Shown: positions 13,981 to 27,640, counted from the first letter of the stretch. The stretch: 64,000 nucleotides of DNA from Taenia hydatigena (GCA_036345935.2 JADWOT020000007.1:8368163-8432162); one strand, 5' to 3'. Notes: generated from the sequence alone by a model not told the origin. Numbers and translations are program-made.

Positions 13981-16783
13981 TTTTCAACTATCGGTCTAGT
14001 TCTCCGCCCATTCTTTTACTTGCGAAATGTGTGGGTTTAATTTGGGCAGCATACGGAAGATATATGAGACTGGTCCAGATGGACCTGTTTGCAGTGCTCA
14101 CAGAAAGCATTTAAACAATGGGAGATGCAGCACTCTGAATGGCTAAGCTGCTAGAGAGAAGCGCATTTGTCAGCCGGATATAAAGCTTACTGGGAGGAGT
14201 TAGAAACATCAATTCCATTTTGATAGATTACTCAATTTGCTAGGCTTTGCACCGGCTAAAGTCAAGAGAGGGAGACAGGTGTCTATTACTGTGCGTCCAA
14301 GAATGCAAGTTCTGTCGAGGATGAGGTGTAGCAATGCCGGAAGGCTAGCTGACTCACAATAGGCACCCATTGGCGTCGGATTGAAGTGGGTCACGTCATC
14401 GCCAAACTTTGCCGGCACACTTTGCCATGCCTCAAAACCGCTTTTCTACCAAGTGCGGTTAATAACAAGTTTAGGCCACGATGACAGGACTAGTTGTTGA
14501 TGCTGCAGGGGGACGTGTGATGTTTTGCAGTTTTTAGCAGAAGTACTTCGAATGAGTCCCCTTTGTGATTAAGTGGATGAACTAATACTGACGTATTCCC
14601 AACGACTTGACAACAAGGATATCCTTCCACATCCATCCAACTTTTGCAATTGATGCACTCCTCTGTTCCTCACTAACCACTCACTTTCCATTCCTTTGCA
14701 AAATATAGGACAACGAAGATAGAAATGTTGACAGACATAGCCGTGGACTGAATTTTAACAAAATTTTTTACCAAGCCTATAAAAGGGAAACAATGGATTT
14801 GATTTAAGTGAATCCTAGTTTCGTGTCCTGAAAGTTATGCAACACTACTTGTGTTTGGACGAGTGGGGACATTATCACTGATCCTAGAACGCTAACGCAA
14901 AAAGTAAAGTTGGGCGAGCTTACTAGTTTGGGTCTCCACTTGAGCCTCATTCTTTCAAATACGCATCTTTCTTTTGAACAAATAATGCGATGGTATTATA
15001 CTTCAGCAGTTGTGCTATTAAAGGTCTGCGGCAGTCACTTGTTACTGACGAATGCTTCTGGAGTGACACATAACAAAAGACATGTGGTGCCTAAAAATTG
15101 AACGATACATGAAAAACGTAGTAGCGCTTCGGCAACAACAGCAAAGCTGGATGCAAACTAATAAATGCATCTGTATGGAGATCGCATGCATTGCTTCGCA
15201 GTTCAGCCTTCATGCCACTAAGTACAAGCTTTCTTTGGAATTGTTTTGGATGATCATGCTGCTTAGTTAATGAAGACTACCATGACAACATTTGGGCTCA
15301 CGGCATGTTTTATCGGCAAGGGCGTCTAATTTAGTTGGATAAATGACAATGGAACTTTGTCTTCAAACCCTCAGATGGCGATGATACATGTGCGGAGGTA
15401 ATGAAGACTTGTGAGTGCACTGCGTATAACAGGCAAAGCAAAGAGCCCGAAATCGGGCCGTAGTGACTTAGAAGATATTAGCACACACTTAGAGTGTCTA
15501 TAGCATTGAATGATCGAGGCAAATCCCATTGCTATCCTAAACCATATTTAGAGCCTTGTATTACAATGAGACACTAAGAAATAACTATAGAAAACACTCT
15601 TTTCGTTGGTCCAACTAAGCCGCCGATGAGGCAGTGGTGCATGCGGCGCTTTGTCCCAAGTGCGGAATTCCACGATACAAAATTTTTGCATTCAGGTTGA
15701 TACAAGGACCGGGATTGTGAGCATATCATCAGTGGTAATGGCATCAAGAGAGGTAATAAGTGGTTGCAAATGGTGTTGGTGTTTTGTGATAATGTTGACT
15801 TTAGTAGGAATCAAGTGGCTAGTAGGGCGTTTGGCCTTAAATGTAACTGGTTCCATGCCATGAACAAGAATCCTTTGAACTCATCGGACAATTGACATGC
15901 CTAATAAGTAAAATGGACGTGCTCAAATGACAGTTCAGGTAAAAAATGTGGTCTAAGGTAAACGGGCTTAAGGGAAGTAGGGTGTTCGTAAACAAACTCA
16001 AATTTATTATATTTTGGCCATGATGCACTGATATTTGCTCTATCGTAAGTTGCTTCTGCACTACGCAGATGGCAATGTCATCAACTTCTCTGCTGAGGAC
16101 TGCTGCTTGCTCAACTTCTCCACCATGCTCGTCTCCATGTATAACCTAGTTGACAATCAAGTGGTAGTAAGATGCTTTTAGCATGTTTTGACTCCCTCAA
16201 TTGCTCCATAACTACCAGCTTGGTTTTCAGCCAGTTGATCTTTATGAGATCAACCCACTTATTTGTTGACAAGTGCTGGCCCAACACCAAGAGATCAACC
16301 AAAGTTTGATTAAGTAAATGGAACGATTGGGTAGTTCTAGCTTTTCGCGTACACTATTACTTAAGCTTTGTGCGTAAGTTTCGCATTATTCTTTAGCGCA
16401 CTTGCCTGTCGGATCGCTCTTGGACATAGGTTTTGAGTATACGGGATTCGGACTGCTTTAAGTTCATGCAGCAAATGCGTTCAAGCTGAATCGTCAATAA
16501 ATTTCGTAAACTTAACGGGAAGTGTACTAACGAAACTGATAACAAATGCATTTAGTTATACTTGACCCAGTCCCCAGAGTGTCAGCAGACAACGCTTTGT
16601 TCATAATTTTTTTCCAAACTTACAATCTTAATTTCCGCAAATACAAAACAGGCAATGGTGAAATTAACAAAATAGCGACTTTAGTTTTTACTGCTAACGG
16701 GTCTGCAGAGAGTTAGTTAAGAAAAGGTGATTCTAAATTCATTTATTGTGAGTCTGATATAAACTAACAGATGCGTTTAGAGC

Positions 16784-16828
16784 TATAATATATATTATAT
16801 AGACACACATATATACATATATATAAGT
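16784..16828. repeat. AT-rich (TA)n tract
   Basis: Interrupted TA/CA dinucleotide run, with an internal palindrome ATAATATATATTATAT at its left end. Confidence 0.7.
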
Positions 16829-19800
16829 TATAACTTTAGATTTATATCAGCGAGAATCCCAAGTGCCCGTTGTAGGTTACTTTCATTTCATTTCGTAGCA
16901 GCTGAATTTTGGGAAAATTGTTTAATAATTTAATGCGCTCCTTAGTGGCTCCATTTGTCTTGCCCTGTTTGCATAGCGCCAATCTTTTACAGGGTCGTTT
17001 CAAAACCTTGCAGAATGTGCTTCTTAACCGTATTTTAAGAAGAGCACTATACCTTTATGACTCCCATAGTTTTAAGAGCAAAACACAATGCCTTCAATGC
17101 TTGGAGATCTAAATAACGGCATCTAATGAGTGTTCGATTTTGCGATTTGATTCTTTTGACTTATTTTCCTTAGGCAGGAAGGGTCTAGTTTAACCGTGAA
17201 GAATAAAAAGTCGACCTTTGGAGCAGGGGACATCAACGGTGCCCAACTACACTCCGATTTACTTTGACGCTGATTATCCCGAGTTGGTGCAAGAAGAAAG
17301 GTGGACCTGCATAGATTATGACAATCTATCGAAAGCAAATGAAAGGGTGTCGAACACGGATGGATGTACGCTTAGTATCCGGGGTTCCGATTCTTCAATG
17401 CGTCCCGGCAATTATGTCTGTCACAGCTCCTATTATTCCAAATACATTACATGCACATTCTCTCCATACTCTTGGTCTTGGTATGTGCAGACCAGCAGTG
17501 TCAATCAAAGTCCCTTATGTGGCTGTCTCACATAACTCTGCAGATGTCGGATGAACAAAGAGTGCATAGTAGGGGTCGCTTCCCACCGTCATTGTAATTC
17601 TAGGTTACCCGTGTGGTCTCAAGCAAAACAGCTGCCAATTATTTGCCTTCTATTCCACCAAAAGTGTGATAATTATATACTTCCGCATGTTTAGACAGCA
17701 TTTTGTGGTACACGTTTTATTTTTTTTCCTTTAAACACACCGCCAAACTTTACTGTAGGTATCCTACTGCTACCTCACATTTAATGATGTCACTACGCCA
17801 TGCTGGCATTGGCACTAGACAGCCAACACCTAAACAACTTGGGCATCTGCATTTCTTAAGCAGCACTAGCCTAACTGCAAGTACAAACAAGTCGCGGTCC
17901 AATCGTATGAAGCATTAATCTTGGCAGACGGAAGAAGCAGATGGGAGCTAAAGTTTCTAAGCACACTTCACTGTCCTAAAAGTCGTTTGGAAAGGCAAAA
18001 TTAAGTTGATATTTAGATTAATTATAGGTTCAGAACGGTTAGAACAGATAAGGGCAAGTTACTGAACACTACTTATTCATTCGCTGGCCGAGTAACTGCA
18101 GGTCATTCTATGTTTAATGTTCTCATGAAAACTCAATTTAAATAGTGCACCTCAAGGCCTGCTCATTTGGCCTATCTGGGATGGCATAGACAGCGACAGC
18201 TATTTGAATGGGTGGAAACTGGTATCACCCTAGAGGACTGTGCAAAGTCCTGGATGATTTAAGCAGCTAACACCCAGATATCTAATGACAGTGATGCTCT
18301 GACTATTCGTTTGGTTATCAGTTGGCAAAGATTCATTGGCGCAACATGCTGGTCAGTAAGAGTACTAAAATGGTGCTAGTGCCATCGTAGCATCTTTCTG
18401 TCCCTAATGCGTCTGCGCAACGTTAACGGCACTGAGGGCGAACCAATACAAACATCACTGAATCGAATAGACGTTACCAGGAGCAGTAAAATGCAGATTT
18501 GATGTTTGAAGGTGTCTTTAGTTCATGAACATTGACAACTGGATACGAATGGTTCATTTGGCAATAACTTTTGGCAAAATAATGCCCCTTGGCGTAAACT
18601 TATGTCCATTGCATTGCAGTCTTCATCACCGTATCCAAACGAGTTTTCTCAGCCTAGTGGACGATATCAAGTTTATCTACAAATATCTGCCATCTTGACG
18701 TTTTTCAAAACCAACAACTAACCTGCTCCTTAGTATGTCATCCTTATTAATCACGTCTGCTCTATCATTTTGTCTATCTTTTGCTACCAAAAGTGGATGA
18801 AATGGCCAAAACTCTTACTGATGCTTCCCTGCACAATCAGTTGCTATCATACCGATAAGTTCCCTAGTCCCTTTCCATCACTACATGCTTAAACGGATTT
18901 CTTTTCGTTAACATACTGCTTTTAATGAAAGCTCTTGTCCCCACTTTGCTGCTACATGTTTAGACGGTTAGAAGATACTGCATCGTACATGGAGGTAGGA
19001 CGTTTACTACAGTGCGCAGAATGAAGTACGCATGGTGGTCAACAGAAGAGATGTCTGAGGCACTAAGTTAAGGAGATGGGGAAGTGAACGAACTGACATA
19101 ATGCCACTCCCGTTAAAATAGGGAAAACTGATTGCAAAGCTTTGCGTTCATTCATTACGTACAAACCTCTTTCCTCTTTCGGTCTAATCATTTCAAAAAG
19201 TACAATTCGAATGGAATGGTCTATGCCTTGTTTACCAACATGTCAAATTTTATCTTGTGAGGTCTAGTTCGGCGACTCACCCATTCACCATCTCTCTTGC
19301 TGCTTCATTGGAGTCTCCTTCCTTTATGCTCATTGATCACCGTGCATTTGACTTTTGTGAGACTGCAAAGAAATAATTTGCTTAACATCTGACAATCGTT
19401 GCACTTTGGCAGTTCCTGTCAACCTTAGAAGTAATGGTGCATTTCAACACCTTGTGTATTCAGTCTTAAGAGCAAAATGGATGTGTCAAGCAGAAATGTG
19501 AACTTAAGTGAAATGCTTGTGACATTTTGGCACATTCGAGGTCAAGAATGAATCGATTGCTGCGGATGCAGCTGCAACCAAAGCCAGATGGATGTCTCCT
19601 GTCTCCTTTAGCCACAATACCATTCACAAGACCTCTTTAATGCCCACCTACTTAAAGTACATTTGTCCACTATGATTTGAAGCACCTTTAGACAGTTTTA
19701 GGTTGATAGTTCCATCGAGCCCGTTCAACCTAAAGCTCGTTAATGCACGCACAAAAAATGATTAGGCGCATTTAAACGTTGCCACATGTGGTGCCAACGC

Positions 19801-21720
19801 GTTGCAATAGTGTAATGCTTCTAAGAGCTTTCCCAAGCTGTCATGTTACTGCTCATTGACAGAAGATCGAGATAACTAGATTTGATGACAGAGATCACGT
19901 ATACTGTCCTTTCGGCCTGAAATAAAACCCATTTAGGGCAAGAATTTTGAGTCACTATAGGATTGCTGTGTCTCACCTACCAGCAATCAGCATGCTCAAC
20001 CCGGTAACAGTAGCCTCATGATACGGTGAAACAACACTTTAATAATGTCTTTATCGTAATTCTTACAATTCGTGAATACTTATTAAATCCTCACCATTCT
20101 CGTGAGATTACTTGAGGCACGGACAATTTTGTTGATAGTTATGGACGATCCTCGAACGAAAGCACTGTTAGTGGTCTATGGGTCTTCCAAATGGACCCCT
20201 GGCATTTGCCTGCGTTTAACACCTTTAAACATCAGACGCGACGGGCTATAGAGAGTTCTAAATAATAACAATTTTTATTATAAGACATCGTTTTACTTCA
20301 AGGGAGAAACGCAAAATGGTCTTGTGTTTTCAAGATAGCCTTCTTCCACACATTAACCTAAATGAGTTAGATCTTAAGGACTTGTAAGCCTGGACCTCTG
20401 TGGAGTAGACTATACTAGCATGAAATCGCGTTATCTATCCTAGCTTCCAGTGCCTCAATTCAGTACCTTCACTTATGTAGTCATGGCAACCGCGTATTCA
20501 TCGACAACCTAGCTTACTGTTTACCAGCAGGACACGCATTCGCAATGCTTCGATTATTCTGTCGGAGTGTTATTATTACCCAAAGGTACGCGTGCGAAGT
20601 CTTCTGTTTCATAATCACACCAAGTTTGCTATGGCACGATGGGGTGTGAAGGTCCAAGTTGGTTAGACGAATGAGTTAATGGGCACCGAATAAAGAGGTT
20701 AACCGAAAATAGGAATCTGATTTGACAAATAGCCTTGCTAATCATTTTGGCATTCTGCAGGCCCACGGATCGATAATTATGTCAAAACTTTTAGGAACAA
20801 CTTTGACATTCAGTGCACATTTTCCCCATGTGAGCCTCATTATCACCTGGCAATTGGACTAGAAGGGTGCAGACTGACTAACAACTTGCACAGTAGCCAT
20901 TATTTCTAGACATTAGAAAATATTTACCGCCAGCATTTGTGCGTTGAGGCTTAAATTGGTGTGTTAAAATGCCTCGGAATAATCTTAATGCCCTTCAATC
21001 ACTACTCGAATTAAATGGATGATTCATGCTGTCTTAACCGTTGGAATTGAGAATGCTCCAGGAAATATTTTAACAACTGCAGTTGAAAGAAAAATGCTGT
21101 CTCACCTAACAGGTAAAATAAAATCCTGAATTAGAGCTATCACGCGTAAGGTCTAAACACGTCGACCCATTTAGTCGGCGTAGTAAGTTACGTATCACAC
21201 TCCATGTTTATGTAGCTCCCATGCGCATCTAAAGAGGATTACTGCTTTGTGCTGCGTGAAATTTTAAAAGAACAAATGCACCACCTCATCCACTTTCTTT
21301 TGGCTTCCAAAGCAATGGTTCCTGCAGATCAGCAGGAATAGCCTCCGCCGTGAGTTAGTACTGATGAACCACCAGTTTTGTTGCGTGTGGAATGCAGTTC
21401 TTGGCAAACATTCCTTTTGCCAGTTGGGTCCTGTCCTCACAAGCGTGTTATTTACCAATCATGCTTGGCCAAGCGTAAAGAACTGCAATAGCAACTTTTG
21501 TGCTCGATCCACGACCCTTATTATTCTATTGATGGATTGACTACTTTAATCGCCGTTATTGTGCAATTTTAATGCCATTATAAAACCAGGCCATACATAG
21601 TCGATGCGGCTGCTTATAAACAATGCAATTATGATTCTTGCCTCATAAGACTGAACGCATTCAAATGCGAACCGAATAGTGCAGTAGGCAATTCATTTTG
21701 ATTTCGCTCTTGCAGACTTT

Positions 21721-22050
21721 ACGCATTTTGGTGTGCTTCATGAATGCAAATTGGCTAACGCTACCGCCAACCTAGCAACTGCTCTGCAACTGATCTACCA
21801 CTTAGTGTTCAAAATTAGCAGCAACCGCTTAAATTAAATAAGACGATAGGACCCGCAGCCTCCAAAGGGCCTTTCTGGTGCAAAATTAATCCAGTTTAAT
21901 TTTATCAGGGAATGCCACACTCATGGGCATCACTTTGAATCCAGATATGTAATTCATGAGTTGAATCTAACGGTTCTCCTCGTATGCTAAATTCTATTTG
22001 TGCCATGAGTTAGTTCCACCATATTTTACTGAACGCTTTAGTGTCTATGC
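21721..22050 (-). repeat. Dispersed repeat R1, partial diverged copy
   Basis: This aligns with the R1 segment of the left palindrome arm (about 32925-33230). Shared blocks in order are CTTCATGAATGCAAATT against CTTTGTGAATCCAAATT, GGGCATCACTTTG against GGGCATTACTTTG, GGTTCTCCTCGT against CAATTCTCCTCTT, and GCCATGAGTTAGTTC against GCCATGAGCTAGTCC. It is the most diverged of four copies. Orientation is the same as the left arm and opposite to 36060-36540 and 45444-45945. No coding capacity was recognised. Confidence 0.6.
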
Positions 22051-23002
22051 ATAGGAGATCAAAATATACTTGGAAACTTATCTAAGGCGCTAAGCAGTAT
22101 GTTGAAATAGATGCTTAACTAAGATTCTCTGCAAAAGAGCTACGGAATCTTTTCGATGGGACTTAGCAGGCATCAGTTGCCATGATTTTTGGATGACACA
22201 CATGTCTCGAGAACCAAATGCCTTCTACTATGTACAATTATTCCACCCACAAGAACTATTATTGGCCAGTGAAACAGCATGCAATATTATCTTTGGAAAC
22301 ATCCAAAGTTGACCCACACTAAGGTCAATTTTAACGCGCCCGTAGGGTGTTGCCTTTCACTCCTTGCACATGTAGGGCATCAGTTCTTAATACCAGTTCT
22401 GTGATTTATTCTATCTCCGTGGGGTAACACCAAGATTAAAACGGGATTAAATGATTCTCTCGTAATGCGCTAGCAATCGCATTCTTGTGCATTACTGTGC
22501 GTATTACAAATCAAGGAGATGAGCAAAGCTTTACTGAACACCACAGGGGAGATCAGTCTATAATTCCTCTAGTGTTCAAGCAGAACAAGTGGTTCCAATG
22601 GAGAAAGTAGCGAATTTCTCGACATACTTGAGGCCGCAGACCAGGATAAGGCTTACATGAGTTACGAAATTTAATATCTCTTTCCATTGTTCGGAAAAGT
22701 AATAAAGCGTGCAGATGTTTGTGCCACTTGTTATCTTAGTATGGAACATATGGGAATGCCTATGTCTAAGAAAAGATTATTGTGACAATCACAGCTATCC
22801 CCTTGCTCGTTTTGGAGGGACCTGATCCTGCAACCCAAAGTACGTCACATTTTTACCGTTTGCGAATCAAGGGTGCATTATAAATGCTTAATCTCATTGC
22901 ATCAACAAATGCTCCCTTTATATAGCTCATTACTATAAAATGGCTCCATACAAGAACATGTCTTCGATCGGGCACAAAGACGAAATTCGCATGATAATTA
23001 GA
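22051..23002. other. No gene recognised
   Basis: No supported exon, structure or repeat relation seen. Confidence 0.6.
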
Positions 23003-23284
23003 GAAAAGAAACTATCATAAACAATAATGCTTCTATTTGCTTATTCTTGTCAGACAGGAAAGCGGTCAAATCCTAAAACGATTCTATGCTTTGAGGTGAC
23101 GTTAGGCTTAAACGTGGCAATCGCGTTCAATATCGAGCAGGCAGATAGGAAGTTCTTCCTTGCATTACAATCTCAATTTCCTTAGAACCGTTCGCTTCTG
23201 TACGGTGACTGTCAACTTCAACTTGCAAGTAGGTTTTTAAGACAGCGTGAAAATGAATGACTTCAACGCCAGAAAAACGAGCCT
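23003..23284 (+). repeat. Duplicated 5' flank (partner of 6061-6345)
   Basis: Diverged copy of the segment at 6061-6345. It overlaps the first codons of the open frame starting at 23253, so the duplication covers the presumed promoter/5'UTR and N-terminus. Confidence 0.55.
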
Positions 23285-23633
23285 AGTTTATAAAAGTGTA
23301 CAAACAGATCACCTGAAGTTATCACAATGTGCGGGCACAAGAACAGGCGGTGCAGCAATATCACGAGGCAAAATGCATTTGTATAAATTCGAGATACTCA
23401 GACAATTTAATAATATATCTGAGGAGATTCAACGCAGTTGAGAAGGGGCTCGCGAAAACTTATTGATGGAGGCGAGTGAGCAAGAGATTTCTAAGGAGAA
23501 GATCATAGAGATGGTGGATAACCTCGTAAAGGCAGCCAAAGAAATTAATCCAAAACTAGGGAAGTGCTTTGAGGAATGCAAGAGAGACGTACTAGAGGAT
23601 TCTGATGATAGTCCTGAAAGTGATACCCCCTGA
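23253..23633 (+). pseudogene. Small acidic helical protein gene interrupted by one TGA
   Basis: Not recognised. Reading from ATG at 23253, one frame stays open to TGA at 23631 except for a single TGA at 23439. Before the stop the product contains KSVQTD, which resembles a dynein light chain (LC8) docking motif, and ends in FEILRQFNNISEEIQRS. After the stop it continues as an amphipathic, Lys/Glu-rich helix (EISKEKIIEMVDNLVKAAKE) with an acidic tail DSDDSPESDTP. That continuity of character across the stop argues for one 126-codon frame that was disrupted. A complete 55-residue frame also starts at ATG 23466 after the stop. Could be a pseudogene, a consensus error, or two chance frames. Confidence 0.3.
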
Positions 23634-24293
23634 CAAGGATGAGAGAGCCTAGACAAGGCTGCATTTCCGAAAAGGGTGACCGCGATGACTCTCTCTCATG
23701 TTTTGACACCTTTCTCTTCTCCTAAGCAGCTTCTCTTTTCAACATGGTAAATGCGTGCTTGAGAGTTACAAGGATTTTTGAGTCCTTGCTTATTCAGCCG
23801 CTAAGCTTATTTCCGTATATCTTTACGTATGTATGTAATTCTTAATATATTCTCACTGCTCACATCTCAAGCACCATTTGCCTCTGCTTCGTTCTTCTTA
23901 ACTTTGGCTCTACCCCCTATCAGCTTCCATCATTCTTTACTTAAGCTTTTGCATTCGTCGTTGTTTGTTGATTCTGAATGAATTAATTGTACTGGTGTCC
24001 GGTTAGTGTATCGTGGGTTTGTGGTGAGTGACAAGTGCTTATTAATGGTAGATAGTTCATTGAATGTCCATGTTGCATGCACACATTTATTGCGGTGTGT
24101 ATTCTAATTTGGGATCATTGTGAGATCGTCAACACCTCCCACTATTGTTTGCTGGTAGTATCGCACTTGTGAAAGGCCACTGCTTGTGTGTGTAGGTGAG
24201 AAAAAAGCAATGGCTATACACTCTACTCGGTCTTCATGGTCATTAAGGGCAAGTCTCATGGCTAAGGCAAAGTTCAAAGGCCACTCAACTTAC

Positions 24294-24652
24294 CACCCCG
24301 TTCCAGCTGTTCGGAAGGGTGCTTAGATTCTCTATCGCTGGAAAGGCAATCGATCCGGCTTCAGGGGAGGCACGAGAGAGAGAAAGTAGAGTACTCGATT
24401 GGGGAGACGATTCGATGGTAGGAGATAAGGGGACGAGCGTTCGCTCAGTATATTCAGCTGCCTGGATCCTTTCTGATGGCAATTTCGCCCTATGCATACT
24501 TATCATGTGCTCATCCACCTCACTCGATGATCTGGATGTAAACGGACACTGTGGACATAGAGCCAGAGTGTTACTCGTCTCTGGTTGGTCGGCTTCCGTG
24601 CCTTCCTGTTGTTGTTGTTGCTGCTGCTGGTGTTGCTGTTTAATGAGACCCT
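24294..24652 (-). CDS. C2H2 zinc-finger / poly-Gln protein, internal exon
   Basis: Internal exon of a probable nucleic-acid-binding zinc-finger protein. The 359-nt open stretch is bounded by a pyrimidine-rich acceptor (TTTTCATTCTCTAACAG, intron end at 24653) and a consensus donor GTAAGT starting at 24293. It enters in phase 1 and leaves in phase 0. In order it encodes a Gln run (from CAG/CAA codons, 24604-24640), an acidic linker, and one perfect finger: CPQC, 12 residues, H, 4 residues, H (LCPQCPFTSRSSSEVDEH then MISMH). After that comes a Ser/Pro/Thr-rich tail. The plus strand is open too, but only as a shadow with a poly-Cys run. Flanking exons were not located. The finger matches the C2H2 spacing exactly, and the splice sites are what make this a gene rather than a chance frame. 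Confidence 0.7.
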
Positions 24653-24838
24653 CTGTTAGAGAATGAAAAGATGAAAAGCTTTAGATTACCAGTCGATTAT
24701 TCTGCGGGGTCGGGTAAAACAAATAGACCGTGATTCACTGGGTGAGTTCTGTTCTGCTAATCAGCTAGGAACAAACGACGCAGCCTTTGAATGGACCAAA
24801 GAAACACACATTTGTGGACTGCTTACAGAGGACGGGTG

Positions 24839-24893
24839 TAAGGTGAGAACGAGAAGGCTTCGGTCATGGGGTCACCTTGGGCCAAACGTTCAC
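24839..24893 (+). repeat. Short dispersed repeat, partner at 53170-53230
   Basis: Shares AAGGTGAG..., then GGTCACCTTGGGCC and GTTCACA/GTTTACA with 53170-53230. Both copies start at an AAG|GTGAG sequence that looks like a splice donor. Confidence 0.4.
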
Positions 24894-27300
24894 AAACGGT
24901 CACACACCTGGGCTGGGTCTGACACTAGGAAAAAGGGATGTTCTTCTCACAAAGTGATTTAAATTTTACAGACCGAGGAAAACCTCTTTTTAATCTATAT
25001 CTGCTCACATTTTAATTCGTAGCGTCCAATTTTTGTTGATGTGGTGAAAACTAGTAGCTTCTAGCGGTTATCAATCGAATGTCTTGGCGTTTACACAAAA
25101 TCAGAAATAATAATTTAGGTCTGAATTAAGGGTTGACCTTGTCTCTTTTATGCAGTCAATTCGAATCAAGAGACCAAAGGTTGTGATTGGTAATCTTAAG
25201 CACGGCAGGCTTACACGGCATGATAACAGTTCTGACACGTGTTCAAAGACTCTTCACTACATTGCGTGTGACAGTATGTTGTTATCGGCTGGAAAGAGAG
25301 ATTGAATGTAAGTTACGTGGGGTGTGGGAGGAATAGAAATTTATACTTTAACCATGTGTTTCGACGGGTGGTGATTGTTCAATTGTTCTGGCTGCTTGGA
25401 CAACTGACCGATGAGAAAATAGTGTGGCTAAAAAGGGGACGCGGAAGAGAACAAGTTGTCATTAGCAGAAACAAAGAATTACATGACGTCGCATTGTATC
25501 CTAGGGCTGTGATTAATTTCGTTAAGTTCATCATTTTCGGCTCCGAAACGACTTGTCATTTCGTTACATTTTGAGACCTTACAATCTAGAACGCATTGTG
25601 GAGGAAAGTGTGACTGGTCACAAACCTTGTGGCTTCTGCGATTACCTCCGCCACCGAAATTTGTGATCGGAATGACGTTAATTGCCACACTCTCTGCGCC
25701 AGTTTAACACGGCTTTAAAGTAGTGTTGTAATTACTTAAATCGTCCCAATCGTGTTGGAAGCCATTTCATCGCTTCCGATTTCTTGCCTTTCGGCTCAGC
25801 AGCAGCATTGGGGGTCGATTAATGTCAGACATCAGTTGCAAGCACTGATCAGAAAATATTTAAGAGGCAGTTCGCTTTAAGAAAGAAACAACATGAGGAG
25901 TTGACTTTCGCAAATGGTGAACTTTGTGTTGCCTTTAGCTCCCTCTAAAGCATCCAAGGTTCCCTATCGTCGCACTCATTCTGAAAAATTTCGAGCTCTT
26001 TCTATTAGACGCGGAGTTCCACGCCATTTGAAGATAGTAATGTGTAAAATGCAGGCGCATATTTGTTTACAGTTGATATTTAAAATTTATAAGAGCAACT
26101 TAATTGCCATTATAATTGCTAGCATTAAAATCAGAACAAATGCTTAATTATGGATGCTAATTCGTTAAACAACAATGCAAACAAAAATTTTAAATAAAGA
26201 AAAGTAAAACAATACGATGCTTGTCAATATGGCATCCTGACGCACCCTTCAAGACAAAAGGTGAGATAGTTGTAATACTTCGTTTGTTCGGACTGCCGGT
26301 TTCGGTCTCAGTGGCAGAGGTGGCCATATTACTTGACCTGGGTGGACTGGACTCCGGGTCATGCCAATAGCTCTACCCCTCTGTATATTGAATACATATT
26401 CTGCTTTCCTTTGCCTTCAAGAAGGTCTCAGGATGCTACAACAATATCCAGGCTGAATATCCGCATTTGACTTAGAAAAAAATGATTGGAGCTTTGGACG
26501 TTGAGTTCAAGCCATTAAGTCAATACAAATCGGTCAACTATGTGCGCGTTACCTAAATCGAGACTTAACTAACCGCCCGCGTTGGTCATCGCAATGAACA
26601 CAGTTTCTTTAACATCTCCAGCCTTGCATATTGTAACTAACGACTCCATCAACTTTTTAGCACACACTCGATTCCAGGTGTTGAAGCAGATCCTTGATAA
26701 GAGTGGATATAATCGTGATGAAATATCATCAATTTCTTGTCTGTTCTTCACTTAGGATGGCTGGGATGGGATGAAACAAGTTGATTTTGGGAGGCCTTAA
26801 GGCAGTGGCAATCTAAGCTAGTCTTGATGATAGGCAGCTTCGTACCGATAGTTAGAGTGGTCAGCTTCTAAAAATATCTGTGCTTTTTGCTTCGAGCTGA
26901 GAAGGCCAATCATTTCGATTGCTATAGAGAATCCTTTGCCTGGGCGAAAGAACTGAGATCTGCCGTCGCTACAGAGTCATCGCGTTTGAAGTTAGTAAAC
27001 GGGGAAATCATTGTCGGGCAAATTATTAATGTCAAACTGCGGCTATGGTTCCTCCATAGAGGGACTTCTTCAAAAAGCCTTTTGTGCGTGCCTAACAGTC
27101 GCCTAACGCTATTTAAAACTTGATCAATTCTAGTCAAATCATTTGTCTTTAACTTCGTCCTTACAAATGTAGAAGCACGCAAAAGGGCTAAATATTAAAA
27201 CTGCTTTTAATGAATAATTTGGTTGTTCAAAGATTAACATTGGAAGTTCCTTTGATCATGAACTGACTTCCAGTTGCGTGCAGTACGCAAAATTTGTAAG
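24894..27300. other. No gene established; one weak exon candidate
   Basis: No domain recognised. A minus-strand open stretch at about 26569-26751 encodes a helical, Cys-containing sequence (EIDDISSRLYPLLSRI and later AKKLMESLVTICKAGDV). It lies behind a pyrimidine-rich stretch, but no clear splice pair supports it. Confidence 0.4.
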
Positions 27301-27640
27301 CAGTAGTAGTGATGAGAAGACGACATGAAGGCCTCACGCTATCACCACACATGTGCATCTTGACTTCAGGCATCCACTACTTATTTTATTTAGCCCAATG
27401 GCAGATGTTGGATGTGGCGCTGCATTGCGTGCTTTCACATGACACATCAATCATCTTCAACAACCAGTATCTACCGCACACTGAGGCTTATTGTGGCAGT
27501 GATGGTGATGAGAAGATGACGAAGGAAGGCCTCACACCACTGCCACCACACATGCACACCTTTGCGGGAGGCGTTTACTAATCGCATATAGCTCAATAGC
27601 CGAGATTGGAAGCAGCGCTGTATCACGCGGTTTAACTTTA
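27301..27640 (+). repeat. Imperfect tandem duplication, period about 196 bp
   Basis: GATGAGAAGA occurs at 27311 and 27507. Each is followed by GAAGGCCTCAC, then CACCACACATG, then related sequence ending in AGATTGGAAGCAGCGCTG / AGATGTTGGATGTGGCGCTG. The two units are clearly homologous but diverged. No protein reading is convincing. Confidence 0.6.

Larger units (their letters stand above)
11296..21720. other. No gene recognised; a few simple repeats
   Basis: About 10 kb without a supported gene. Open frames at 11942-12295 (minus) and 17218-17535 (plus; Tyr/Ser-rich, 105 codons) have chance-level lengths and no domain. Simple-sequence tracts lie at 13391-13410, 13950-13980 and 16784-16828. 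Confidence 0.6.
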
